Shown piece by piece: positions 1-8,172 of a stretch of DNA of 64,000 nt. Within the stretch, counting starts at the first letter, position 1. Each line of letters begins with the position of its first letter. Source of the stretch: Ensifer sp. PDNC004 (lineage in GTDB: Bacteria; Pseudomonadota; Alphaproteobacteria; Rhizobiales; Rhizobiaceae); the NCBI RefSeq assembly GCF_016919405.1, contig NZ_CP070352.1, positions 1,116,001-1,180,000 on the forward strand, in the 5' to 3' direction. The translations under genes and the position numbers were made by a program. Below the pieces are notes generated by a model. It saw only the letters and a program-made list of their open reading frames with translations. It was not told the origin of the DNA and did no database searches.

Positions 1-899
1 GTGGTGACGGCGGTTTGGGCACGGTCTCGTTCACCCCCTCGGCCATCCTCTCCGGCTCGCCTTCGATCGGCATTCTCTTCTGCTTCGCCGCCTTCATCGG
101 TTTCGAGGCGACGACGATCTACAGCGAAGAGGCCCGCGATCCGGAAACGACCGTACCGCGCGCGACCTATATTTCCGTGCTGATCATCGGCATTTTCTAC
201 ATGTTCACATCCTGGCTGATGGTGAACGCTGCCGGTGCCGACAAGCTGGTGCCGGAACTGCAGGGCCTTGCCGATCCGACCACCTTCCTCTTCGGTCTTG
301 CCGAGCGTTTTGCCGGTGGCTGGCTGCCGCCGCTGATGAACGTGCTCTTCGTCACCAGCCTTTTTGCCGGCGTGCTGGCGTTCCATAACGGTGTCGCGCG
401 CTATCTCTACGTCGCCGGCCGCGAGCGGCTGCTGCCGGCCTCGATCGGCGTGACCCATCCGGTCTATCACAGCCCGCATGTCGGCTCGCTGATCCAGACG
501 GTGATTGCCGTGCTGGTCGTCGCGCTCTTTGCGGCTACGGGCCAGGACCCGGTGCTGGCGCTCTTCTCCTGGCTGACGAATGTCGGCACGCTTGCGGTCA
601 TGACGCTGATGGCCTTCACCGCCTTTGCGATCGTCGCCTTCTTCGGCCGCAATCCTGGACTTGAAACGAACCCGCTGGTGACCAAGGTCATTCCCGTCGT
701 CACCGGCCTGATCCTCGTTGCCGTCATCATCGCGATTGCCGCCAATTTCGGCGATCTCGCCGGCGCCACCGGCATGCTCGCCGTCTTCCTGCCGGGGCTG
801 GTGGTGATCTTCGGGGTCATCGGGCTCTTCCTGGCGGCATCGCTGAAATCGGGCAACCCGATCGAGTTCGCCCGCCTGGGCGCCGGCCAGGAGATCTGA
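1..899 (+). CDS. APC-family amino acid/polyamine permease, C-terminal part
   Basis: The frame is open at the window edge (first full codon at position 3), so the N-terminus is missing; about 298 residues remain. At least seven hydrophobic segments are visible. GFEATTIYSEEARDP and the cytoplasmic-loop motif VARYLYVAGRERLLP are hallmarks of the amino acid-polyamine-organocation (APC) permeases, which import amino acids or amines across the inner membrane with a cation. The stop is TGA at 897-899 and the aldehyde dehydrogenase starts 70 bases downstream on the same strand, so the two are probably co-transcribed. That arrangement suggests uptake of an amine or amino acid whose aldehyde product is then oxidised, but the substrate cannot be read from the sequence. 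Confidence 0.88.
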   Translation, partial: GDGGLGTVSFTPSAILSGSPSIGILFCFAAFIGFEATTIYSEEARDPETTVPRATYISVLIIGIFYMFTSWLMVNAAGADKLVPELQGLADPTTFLFGLAERFAGGWLPPLMNVLFVTSLFAGVLAFHNGVARYLYVAGRERLLPASIGVTHPVYHSPHVGSLIQTVIAVLVVALFAATGQDPVLALFSWLTNVGTLAVMTLMAFTAFAIVAFFGRNPGLETNPLVTKVIPVVTGLILVAVIIAIAANFGDLAGATGMLAVFLPGLVVIFGVIGLFLAASLKSGNPIEFARLGAGQEI

Positions 900-968
900 T
901 CTCTCGGGGACATCGCCTTTGGGCATGGTGGCTCGCCGCCATGCCTGCAACAAACGGGACAGGACACC

Positions 969-2447
969 ATGCAGGACAAGATCGATCAATTGCGCAACCT
1001 GCCCGTCGCGGCTCAGAAACTGTTCATCGGCGGCCGTTGGCAGGAGAGCCTCTTGGGCGTGACGCTCGACGTCGTCTCGCCGATCGACGGTCGGCATCTG
1101 ACGACGATTGCCGATGCGGCAGCCGGTGACGTCGATGCGGCGGTTCGCGCGGCGCGCGCCGCTTTCGAGAAGGGAAGCTGGTCGAAGGCTGCCCCGGCGC
1201 AACGCAAAAAGGTCCTGACGCGCATTGCCGAGATCATCGAGGCGCACGCGCTGGAACTGGCCGTTCTCGGCGTGCGCGATAACGGCACCGAAATCTCGAT
1301 GGCGCTGAAGGCGGAGCCAGGCAGTGCTGCCGGCACATTCCGCTACTATGCCGAGGCGCTCGACAAGGTCTATGGCGAAATCGCGCCGACGGCCGACAAT
1401 ATCCTCGGCCTCATTCATCGCGAGCCGATCGGCGTGGTCGCCGCGATCGTTCCCTGGAATTTTCCGCTGATGATCGGCGCCTGGAAGATCGCGCCGGCGC
1501 TTGCCGCCGGCAATTCCGTCGTGCTGAAGCCAGCCGAGGGCGCATCGCTTAGCCTGCTGAGGCTCGCTGAGATCTGCGCCGAGGCCGGTTTGCCCGAAGG
1601 CGTGTTGAATGTCGTCACCGGCCGCGGCGCGACGACGGGCGAAGCGATCGGGCTTCACGGCGATATCGATGTACTCGCCTTCACCGGTTCTGGCGGCGTC
1701 GGTCGTCGGCTGCTCGAATATTCCGCCCGCTCGAACCTGAAGCGCGTCTATCTCGAACTCGGCGGCAAGTCGCCGAACGTCGTCTTTGCCGACGCACCCG
1801 ACCTCGACCAGGCCGCACGCATTTCCGCCTATGGCATCTTCCGCAATTCCGGCCAGGTCTGTGTCGCCGGCTCCAGGCTCCTAGTTGAGCGCTCGATCTA
1901 TGAAGCCTTCGCAGAGAAGGTGGCGGCGATCGCGGCCGGTCTGAAGTTCGGCGACCCGCTGCTTCTTTCGACGGAGGCCGGCGCCATCTCCAGCGATGCG
2001 CAACTTCAGAAGAACCTCGAATTCGTCGGCGAGGCCGAAGGGGAAGGCGCGCGCCTGCGCACTGGCGGCAAACGTATCCTCAAGGAGACCGGCGGCTATT
2101 ATATGCAGCCGACCGTTTTCGACGTTCAGCCGGAGATGAAGCTGGCAAGGGAAGAGGTCTTCGGCCCCGTGCTCGCGGTCATTCCCTTCGACGACGAGAC
2201 GGACGCGCTCCGGATCGCGAACGCGACCGAGTACGGTCTCGCGTCGGCCGTCTGGACCGCAAACCTGTCGCGCGCGCACCGCATGGTACGCGGCATCCGC
2301 GCCGGGGTCGTGCACGTCAACACCTATGGCGGCGCTGACAATACGGTGCCGCTCGGCGGCGTCAGACAGTCGGGCAACGGTCACGACAAGTCGCTGCACG
2401 CGCTCGACAAATACACCGACTTGAAGACGGCCTGGATTCAACTCTGA
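969..2447 (+). CDS. NAD(P)-dependent aldehyde dehydrogenase (PuuC/betaine aldehyde DH-like)
   Basis: A full-length 492-residue class ALDH enzyme, oxidising an aldehyde to the acid in the cytoplasm. The family signatures are all present: VPWNFPLM near residue 161, KPAE with the cofactor lysine at 187, FTGSGGVGRR near 239, ELGGKSPN with the general-base glutamate at 264, and GQVCVAG with the nucleophilic cysteine at 298. The start ATG at 969 follows a GGACAGGACACC stretch. It lies 70 bases after an APC permease, so an amine- or amino-acid-derived aldehyde (for example gamma-glutamyl-gamma-aminobutyraldehyde) is a reasonable substrate, but no other gene of the Puu pathway is adjacent. Family certain; substrate unknown. 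Confidence 0.9.
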   Translation: MQDKIDQLRNLPVAAQKLFIGGRWQESLLGVTLDVVSPIDGRHLTTIADAAAGDVDAAVRAARAAFEKGSWSKAAPAQRKKVLTRIAEIIEAHALELAVLGVRDNGTEISMALKAEPGSAAGTFRYYAEALDKVYGEIAPTADNILGLIHREPIGVVAAIVPWNFPLMIGAWKIAPALAAGNSVVLKPAEGASLSLLRLAEICAEAGLPEGVLNVVTGRGATTGEAIGLHGDIDVLAFTGSGGVGRRLLEYSARSNLKRVYLELGGKSPNVVFADAPDLDQAARISAYGIFRNSGQVCVAGSRLLVERSIYEAFAEKVAAIAAGLKFGDPLLLSTEAGAISSDAQLQKNLEFVGEAEGEGARLRTGGKRILKETGGYYMQPTVFDVQPEMKLAREEVFGPVLAVIPFDDETDALRIANATEYGLASAVWTANLSRAHRMVRGIRAGVVHVNTYGGADNTVPLGGVRQSGNGHDKSLHALDKYTDLKTAWIQL

Positions 2448-2488
2448 CCCGGACGAGAAACCGTATCGGCGTTGGGCCGGGTAGCCGG

Positions 2489-3397
2489 CTATTCCACCGT
2501 CGTCCGCAAAGCCCGGATGATCTCCTCGGCAAACATCGCGGCGGCGAGGCCATGGCCGCGCCTTTCCCGCTGCACCAGCGAAAGCACGTTCTTGGCGAAA
2601 GTCCGGTCGCGGATCTGCAGGTAGGTCAGCACGCCGTTTCGCTGTTCCTCGGTAATGTCGAATTTGCTGAGGAAGGCGATGCCGTCGCCGGCCGCGGCGA
2701 GAAACTTCATCGCCTCGATGGAGTTGGTGAGATAGCTCGGCTCGACCGTTAGCCCAGCCTCGGCGAAGGCGTCCGCGACGATGCCATGGATCTGCATCGA
2801 CTTGTCCGCGAAGATCAGCGGGTAGGGCTGGCAATAGGCAAGCGGCAGCGTCTCCATGCCGACGAGCGGATGTTCCGGCGCCACCACCGCGCCGAGGCGG
2901 GTGTCCATCTTCCAGAGTGTCTCGAGCTGCGGCGTAGACGGGAGATTGAAGGCAAAGCCGAGATCGGCCTCGCCATCGGCCACCGCCTGGGCGATATCGC
3001 GGGCAAACATCACCCGGATCGTGATCTTGAGACGCGGATGGCGTGCGCCGAAGATCGCGGCCACCTTCGGCACGATGCCGCCCGCAAGGCCGTTCATTGT
3101 GGCGATGATCACCTCGCCGCTCTGCAGCGCCTTGATATCGCGGATCTCGGCCTCGACCTGGCTGTATTCCTTCATCGTCCGGCGCACATGCGCAACGAGG
3201 ATTTCGCCGGCCGGCGTCAGCCTCAGGCCACGCGGCAGCCGCTCGAACAGCGGTTCGCCGATGTCTTCCTCAAGCTGCAGCACATGCTTGTTGATGGCCG
3301 AGGCAGCGACGTTCAGCCGCTCGCTCGCCCCGCGGATCGAGCCTGAGCGCGCCACCTCGTCGATGTAGCGCAGTACGCGTGAATGCAGCATGGCCAT
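2489..3397 (-). CDS. LysR-family transcriptional regulator
   Basis: A 302-residue LysR-type regulator. The N-terminal winged helix-turn-helix covers about residues 5-65 (SGSIRGASERLNVAASAINK, then LPRGLRLTPAGE), followed by a periplasmic-binding-protein-like effector domain. It is transcribed divergently from the adenine deaminase-like gene, the usual arrangement for a LysR protein and its target. The 168-base spacer contains two inverted repeats: AGCAG-N6-CTGCT at 3432-3447 and CGTTC-N9-GAACG at 3408-3426; either could be its operator. The start could be the ATG at 3397 or the one at 3391. The effector is unknown, with a purine-type ligand only a guess from context. Confidence 0.9.
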   Translation of the reverse strand: MAMLHSRVLRYIDEVARSGSIRGASERLNVAASAINKHVLQLEEDIGEPLFERLPRGLRLTPAGEILVAHVRRTMKEYSQVEAEIRDIKALQSGEVIIATMNGLAGGIVPKVAAIFGARHPRLKITIRVMFARDIAQAVADGEADLGFAFNLPSTPQLETLWKMDTRLGAVVAPEHPLVGMETLPLAYCQPYPLIFADKSMQIHGIVADAFAEAGLTVEPSYLTNSIEAMKFLAAAGDGIAFLSKFDITEEQRNGVLTYLQIRDRTFAKNVLSLVQRERRGHGLAAAMFAEEIIRALRTTVE

Positions 3398-3407
3398 CCC
3401 TCACAAT

Positions 3408-3447
3408 CGTTCTCGAAAAGCGAACGGTATGAGCAGAAAATACTGCT
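3408..3447. promoter_or_regulatory. Candidate LysR operator region
   Basis: Two inverted repeats lie in the divergent spacer between the LysR gene and the adenine deaminase-like gene: CGTTC-N9-GAACG (3408-3426) and AGCAG-N6-CTGCT (3432-3447). Interrupted dyads of this size in such a spacer are typical of LysR binding sites. No direct proof; the dyads are short. Confidence 0.4.
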
Positions 3448-3565
3448 TTTCGGAAGCGGTGCAATGACTTCTTATGGTTGGCGAGGGCGCGCTGCCGGCA
3501 CCGCACCCGCTGAGAATGGCGGGTTGTCGGCAGGCGCCGACGACTATGAAAGTGGAGGATTATTC

Positions 3566-5293
3566 GTGAACCAGACTGAAGCCGCGCATTACGAAAAGGT
3601 GCGCGCCATCTTCGATATCCTGAACGGCGAGAGGGAAGCGGATCTTCTCCTGAAGAACCTGAACATCCTCGATGTCCATGGGGAGACCGTCTACCAGGGA
3701 TCCATTCTCGTCTATGACAAGCGCATCGTTGCGCTCAACCCGGACGAGACCGTCTTGAAGGTCAGGCAAGTCTTCGACGGCAAGGGTCTTTACGCGATCC
3801 CCGGCCTGATCGACGCGCATATTCATTTCGAATCCCAGCTCGCGCATCCGACGGCACTCGCCGAAGCGATGGTGCCCTGCGGCACGACCACGATCTATGC
3901 CGAATGCCTGGATCTCTTGAGCGCTGCAGGCAAGGAAGGCATCGAAGCCGCCGAGAAACTCTTCAAGGATTACGATCAACTGCCCTACCGGCTCTATGCT
4001 TTCGCGCCGGGCAAAAAGACGGCGGCGTCGGTAACGGAAGCAGTGCTCAAGATGGAGCCGGTGATCGGCCTCGGGGAATTCGAGCATTTCACCTACAGTT
4101 CCGGCAACGATGACGATTTCCGCAAGGCGGCCTGGGTTCGCGCCAAGGGCGGCTTCATGAACGGCCACTGGGGCGTCACCGCGCTCTCCGACATGATCCT
4201 CAACTACCTGCCGGCGATCGGCGTCTCCAACAATCACGACGTCTGGAACGAGAAGGATATCGAGAAGAGCATTCGCTACGGCTTCCCGACGCACATCAAG
4301 TTCGGGGTCGGCAGCAGCGAGGTGATCAAGGTGCTGTTGCGCGCGATCGTCGACCGCAAATGGCCGACCGACAACTTCATGCTGTGCACCGACAACATCT
4401 CGATCGAGCGACTGCTGACGATGGGCCACATGGACTGGATCATTTCGCTTTGTGCAGAGATGGGCATCAACCCCATCCACGCGATCAAGATGGCGACCTA
4501 CAACACTGCCCGCTCGTTCCACATGGAAGACAGGATCGGTTCGCTGACGCCTGGCCGCTTCGCCGATATCGTCTTGACCGACAGTCTGTCGAAGATCAAT
4601 CCGCTCTACGTGTTCAAGGACGGCGAACTGGTCGCAAAGGACCGCAAGCTGCTGAAGAATGCCGACATCGACTATTCCGGCATGTGCAAGGACGGCGTTA
4701 CCGGTCTTGCCGATCTCTCGCCGGAGCAGCTCGACATCGTGCCCCTGGAGGTGACGGAAGACGGCACGCAGGCCAAGGTCTATCTTTTCGACGTCTACGG
4801 TCGCGGCCACGCCAAATTCTACCAGGAAATCTGGGTGCCGCTGAAGGATGGCAAGGTCGTTGCCGAGCACGAGGGCAAGAAGTTGAGCCGGCTGTCGGTC
4901 GTCCAGCGTTATGCCGACGGCAAGCGCCATGTGGTGAACGGGCTGTTCAAGGGCGTGCATGTCGATCGCGGCGCGGTCGCGACCTTCTGGCCGGCGCCGA
5001 AGCCCTATTTCGTCGCCGTCGGTCAGGACAGCGCCGAAATGTGCCATTGCCTCAAGCGGGTCGATACCCATGCCGGCGCCTGCATCGTCACCGAGGAGAA
5101 GGTGGAGAAGGCCGTCATGCCGCTCGAGATCTATGGCGTCATGGCAAACATGAGCGTCGACGAACTGACGGCCAGCGCCGCGGCGATCGACGCAGCGCTC
5201 GAAGCTCTCGGCAACCGCAACGAAGGCGAACCGGTGGTCAACAAGCTGCTCAGCCTGTTCATCTCGTTGCACCGGTTCCGCTTCATGGCCTAG
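3566..5293 (+). CDS. Adenine deaminase-like amidohydrolase
   Basis: A metal-dependent amidohydrolase of the adenine deaminase (AdeC) type, 575 residues, predicted to convert adenine or a related purine to the 6-oxo form plus ammonia. The GTG start at 3566 is chosen because GGAGG sits seven bases upstream; the open frame extends further 5' without a good ribosome site. Metal-site features follow the family order: PGLIDAHIHFES with H85 and H87, GEFEHF near 170-175, SNNHD with H224, and CTDN with D276. The C-terminal region from about 500 matches the extra domain of adenine deaminases. Length agrees with the family (about 570-600). It is divergent from a LysR gene and followed by a YczE-type membrane protein. 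Substrate could be another purine or pterin. Confidence 0.82.
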   Translation: MNQTEAAHYEKVRAIFDILNGEREADLLLKNLNILDVHGETVYQGSILVYDKRIVALNPDETVLKVRQVFDGKGLYAIPGLIDAHIHFESQLAHPTALAEAMVPCGTTTIYAECLDLLSAAGKEGIEAAEKLFKDYDQLPYRLYAFAPGKKTAASVTEAVLKMEPVIGLGEFEHFTYSSGNDDDFRKAAWVRAKGGFMNGHWGVTALSDMILNYLPAIGVSNNHDVWNEKDIEKSIRYGFPTHIKFGVGSSEVIKVLLRAIVDRKWPTDNFMLCTDNISIERLLTMGHMDWIISLCAEMGINPIHAIKMATYNTARSFHMEDRIGSLTPGRFADIVLTDSLSKINPLYVFKDGELVAKDRKLLKNADIDYSGMCKDGVTGLADLSPEQLDIVPLEVTEDGTQAKVYLFDVYGRGHAKFYQEIWVPLKDGKVVAEHEGKKLSRLSVVQRYADGKRHVVNGLFKGVHVDRGAVATFWPAPKPYFVAVGQDSAEMCHCLKRVDTHAGACIVTEEKVEKAVMPLEIYGVMANMSVDELTASAAAIDAALEALGNRNEGEPVVNKLLSLFISLHRFRFMA

Positions 5294-5311
5294 AGCCGTT
5301 CAGGAAAAGGA

Positions 5312-5376
5312 GACGGACGTTTCGGCGTCCGTCCGCCAGGAAAGTGGCGTGCTGTCCCGACAACAGGTGGCACGCC
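5312..5376 (+). other. Two consecutive RNA hairpins between amidohydrolase and membrane protein genes
   Basis: GACGGACG (5312-5319) pairs perfectly with CGTCCGTC (5326-5333) around a six-base loop. It is followed by GGCGTGC (5346-5352) pairing with GCACGCC (5370-5376), with an inner CTGT/ACAG extension and a small bulge. Neither is followed by a T-run, so they look more like a structured leader or an mRNA-stabilising element than a terminator. They lie 80-140 bases before the next start codon. Confidence 0.45.
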
Positions 5377-5455
5377 GAGGGATTAAAAAGCGCATCGCTG
5401 AGGGGGCGATGGGCAGGCGGGGCAACAAACCCGCATCGTTTCGAGGGAGGAAACA

Positions 5456-6163
5456 ATGGCACACAATGCGGCGGAAGCCGAAATCGTCGATACCGGTAGC
5501 CTGACGCGGCGCTGGATCATGTATGTCGTCGGCATCTACGTGCTGACCTTTGGCGTCAGCCTGGCGATCCGGGCCGGCATCGGCATTTCACCCCAGAGCA
5601 GCCTGACGCGGACCATGACGCTGGTCTATCCGCCCTTCAGCCAGGGCACCTACAACTTCATGCTCGAACTGATCATGCTGTTCCTGACCTATCTGGTCTT
5701 GCCGAAGGACTTCAAGCTCAAGAACTTCGCGTCGCTGATCCCGGCTTTCGTGCTGGCGGTCTTCCTGGATTTCAACCTGGGCATCACCGAGTTCATCAAG
5801 CTCGAAGCCTATCCAGTCCGGGTGGCTTTGCTGGTCTTCGCCGACGCGGCGCTCGCTTTCGGCCTGTTCCTGATGATCCGCGCCAATCTCGTGCTGATGC
5901 CGATCGACATGTTCGTCAACACGATCTTCAAGCGCACCGGCTGGAAGTGGGGCAACATCAAGACTGGCTTCGACTGCACGCTGCTGGTGCTCTCCGCCTG
6001 TATAGGCCTGCTCTTCCTCGCCGAGGTCAAGTTCATCCGCGAGGGTACGATCCTGAACGCCATTCTCGTCGGTCAGTACATCAAGCTCTACTTCTTCCTG
6101 TTCAAGAAGTTCCAGGGCAAGCCTGCGCCGTCGCCGAAGGGCCTGGAGGCGGCCGCGGAATAG
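5456..6163 (+). CDS. YczE/YyaS/YitT-type integral membrane protein (DUF6198-like)
   Basis: A 235-residue protein with five to six predicted membrane helices. The pattern resembles the YczE/YitT group: an N-terminal helix ending in GVSLAIRAGIGISPQSS, a central acidic helix pair, and MIRANLVLMPIDMFVN in the fourth helix. GAGGGAGG lies seven bases before the ATG. Proteins of this group are uncharacterised; some sit beside nucleobase or amino acid genes and are suspected transporters. Here it follows an adenine deaminase-like gene by 162 bases and precedes a strong terminator, so the pair is likely one transcription unit and a purine-related transport role is possible. No catalytic motif is visible. 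Confidence 0.7.
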   Translation: MAHNAAEAEIVDTGSLTRRWIMYVVGIYVLTFGVSLAIRAGIGISPQSSLTRTMTLVYPPFSQGTYNFMLELIMLFLTYLVLPKDFKLKNFASLIPAFVLAVFLDFNLGITEFIKLEAYPVRVALLVFADAALAFGLFLMIRANLVLMPIDMFVNTIFKRTGWKWGNIKTGFDCTLLVLSACIGLLFLAEVKFIREGTILNAILVGQYIKLYFFLFKKFQGKPAPSPKGLEAAAE

Positions 6164-6182
6164 CATCCCGCAATAATGCGAG

Positions 6183-6207
6183 AGGGGGCGCCTAACCGGC
6201 GCCCCTT
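6183..6207. terminator. Rho-independent-like terminator between convergent genes
   Basis: GGGGCGCC (6185-6192) pairs perfectly with GGCGCCCC (6198-6205) around loop TAACC, extended by AG/TT flanks. It lies 20 bases after the membrane protein stop and before the 3' end of the convergent GGDEF gene. The T-tract is short (TT then CATCATG). Confidence 0.7.
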
Positions 6208-6245
6208 CATCATGTGTCGTGATGGATGCCCATGGGCGAACAGGC

Positions 6246-7499
6246 CTATCCGAAAGCGAGTTCGAGGTTCTGCCGGTCCCGCGCCACCACCTGGCACTTG
6301 GTTTCGAAACCATCACCGGCAACGACCAGGACGAGTTCGGGCGGTATACCGGCGGAATTCGAAACCGTAACCGCGGCGCCATCGGCGCCCAGCGACCGGA
6401 TGGTGCAGTCGATCCGCGAATGCCTGTCATCGAAGAGGATGGTGCCGGCCTTCAGCACGCGCTGGCGCGGGCCGAGCGGATAGCCGGCTTCGAGACTGCT
6501 CCATTCGACGCAGCGGTTTCGCCCTCCGGCCTTGGCGAGATACATCGCCGCATCCGCCTGGGCGAGCAGCGTGGCGCCATCCCTGCTCTTGGTCGAAAGG
6601 GCGGCGGTGCCGAAGCTCGCGGTTACCGCCAGTTGGCCGAAGTCGCCGTGGATCGTCTGGGCGGCGATCGCTGCCCGCAGCTTTTCCGCCGCGGCCAGCG
6701 CTCCCCTCGTGTCGACATGCGGCAGCATGATCGCGAATTCCTCGCCGCCGAGCCGCCCAAAGAGGTCGCTTGCTCGCAGGTTTGACTGGCAGATGGAGGC
6801 GACTGCCTTCAAGACCTCGTCTCCCGCCGCATGCCCGTGGGTGTCGTTGACACGCTTAAAGTGGTCGACATCGAGGACGATGCAGGACAGATCATGCTGG
6901 TGCCGCACGGCAAGCGAGATCAGCTTGTCGGCTTCCTCGCGAAAGGCGCGCCGCGTCAGCGTCCCGGTCAGCCCGTCCGTCGCGGCCGAGCGGAGCAAAT
7001 CGATTCGGTCCATCGCCACGCCCGCCAGTTCCGTCAGGATCGCAAGATTCGTCGCAGTGAACTGTCGTGGCGCGCGGTCGATCGCACACACGGTCCCCAC
7101 CGTATGTCCGTCCCGCGTCTTCAGCGGAACGCCTGCGTAGAACCGGATATGTTCGGGGCCGGCCACGGCCGGGTGCTGCGAAAAGCGTGCATCCTTCGTC
7201 GCGTCGTGGACGACGAGAGGCTCCTCGGACGCGACGACATATCGGCAGAAGGTGTCTTTGCGCGGGACCTCGTCGGCCGAAAGGCCGGAGCAGGCCTTGT
7301 ACCATTGGCGATGCGCATCGACCAAGGAGACGATGCCGATATCGATGTCGAAGACCTGTTTGATCAGCCGTACGACGCGTTCCAGGCCTTCATCCCTGGG
7401 CGTGTCGAGGATATCGAGATGTCCAAGGGCGGCCAAGCGATCGAATTCCCTGCCTTTCGCGTCCATCGTCGGACGTCCGGCTGGCCTAGCCATCACCAT
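6246..7499 (-). CDS. GAF-GGDEF diguanylate cyclase with C-terminal PilZ-like domain
   Basis: A 417-residue cytoplasmic signalling protein. Residues about 20-165 form a GAF sensor domain (LDTPRDEGLERVVRL; FYAGVPLKTRDGHTVG), about 165-335 a GGDEF domain with an intact LGGEEFAIM active loop and DVDHFKRVND metal motif, and about 340-417 a PilZ-like tail (RVLKAGTILFDD; DCTIRSLGADGAAV). It should therefore make cyclic-di-GMP in response to a small ligand or redox cue. The RxxD product-inhibition site is not clear. In the PilZ part the usual (D/N)xSxxG motif reads SLGADG, so c-di-GMP binding may be lost. Start at 7499 is favoured by GAGAAAGGA upstream; longer frames lack a site. No operon partner. 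Confidence 0.85.
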   Translation of the reverse strand: MVMARPAGRPTMDAKGREFDRLAALGHLDILDTPRDEGLERVVRLIKQVFDIDIGIVSLVDAHRQWYKACSGLSADEVPRKDTFCRYVVASEEPLVVHDATKDARFSQHPAVAGPEHIRFYAGVPLKTRDGHTVGTVCAIDRAPRQFTATNLAILTELAGVAMDRIDLLRSAATDGLTGTLTRRAFREEADKLISLAVRHQHDLSCIVLDVDHFKRVNDTHGHAAGDEVLKAVASICQSNLRASDLFGRLGGEEFAIMLPHVDTRGALAAAEKLRAAIAAQTIHGDFGQLAVTASFGTAALSTKSRDGATLLAQADAAMYLAKAGGRNRCVEWSSLEAGYPLGPRQRVLKAGTILFDDRHSRIDCTIRSLGADGAAVTVSNSAGIPPELVLVVAGDGFETKCQVVARDRQNLELAFG

Positions 7500-7647
7500 T
7501 CCGTTTTCCTTTCTCATTCCGCGCCTGGCAATAGACGCGTTTCGGGGAGAAAACAAAAGGCGCTGAAGAGCAACTGGATGTGGATTGCGTCGGCTCTATG
7601 GCGAAAGATGCGGTGTTGGCACCCGAACCGCGGTGCCGCGTCCGCGC

Positions 7648-8172
7648 CTAGCCGCCGAAACTTCCGAGCTGGGTCGGCACGTGTACGTAGTTGCGGTCGA
7701 AGTAGAGCAGCGCATTGCCGTCGCTGCGCGAACGGATGCCGACGACCCGGCCGATCAGGATATGGTGGGTGCCGAGGAGCCGCGCCTCGGCCAGTTCGCA
7801 GTCGAGCGAAACGATCGCATCCTTAACCGCGAAGCTTCCGGAGCTCATCTCCACCCAGTCGGCCGCTGCATAACGGGCGGCCATGTCCTGCGTCGCGCCG
7901 GCGAAATGGCCGGCGAGGTCCCGGTGGTCGTGGCTGAGTACATTGACGCAGAAGCGCCGGTTCTCGATGAACAGGCCGCACTGGGTGGAGTTGCGGTTCA
8001 TGCAGACGAGCAGCGTCGGCGGCTCGTCGGTCACCGAGCACATGGCGGTAGCGGTGAACCCGCCGCGTCCGGCGGGTCCGTTTGTGGTGATGACGTTGAC
8101 CGGCGCGCAGACCCGCGCCATGGCGTTGCGAAACTCCGTCTTTGAAACAAGCGGCTCCATGGCGGACCTCAT
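7648..8172 (-). CDS. hpaC: Flavin reductase component of two-component monooxygenase (HpaC-like)
   Basis: A 174-residue short-chain flavin reductase. It would reduce FAD/FMN with NAD(P)H and pass reduced flavin to the oxygenase encoded just upstream. Typical features are the N-terminal CAPVNVITTNG strand, GGFTATAMCSVTDEPP flavin-binding loop, NVLSHDHRDLAGHFAG, and the C-terminal LLYFDRNYVHV. Its ATG (8172) overlaps the TGA of the hydroxylase gene in an ATGA junction, showing translational coupling; an internal ATG at 8160 with an AGG upstream is an alternative start. The pairing supports the HpaC name; the substrate of the system is not proven. Confidence 0.85.
   Translation of the reverse strand: MRSAMEPLVSKTEFRNAMARVCAPVNVITTNGPAGRGGFTATAMCSVTDEPPTLLVCMNRNSTQCGLFIENRRFCVNVLSHDHRDLAGHFAGATQDMAARYAAADWVEMSSGSFAVKDAIVSLDCELAEARLLGTHHILIGRVVGIRSRSDGNALLYFDRNYVHVPTQLGSFGG

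Noticed and set aside
3560..5272. Long open frame opposite the adenine deaminase-like gene
   Set aside because: High GC makes long antisense frames; it has no recognisable motif, no ribosome site, and mirrors a well-supported gene.
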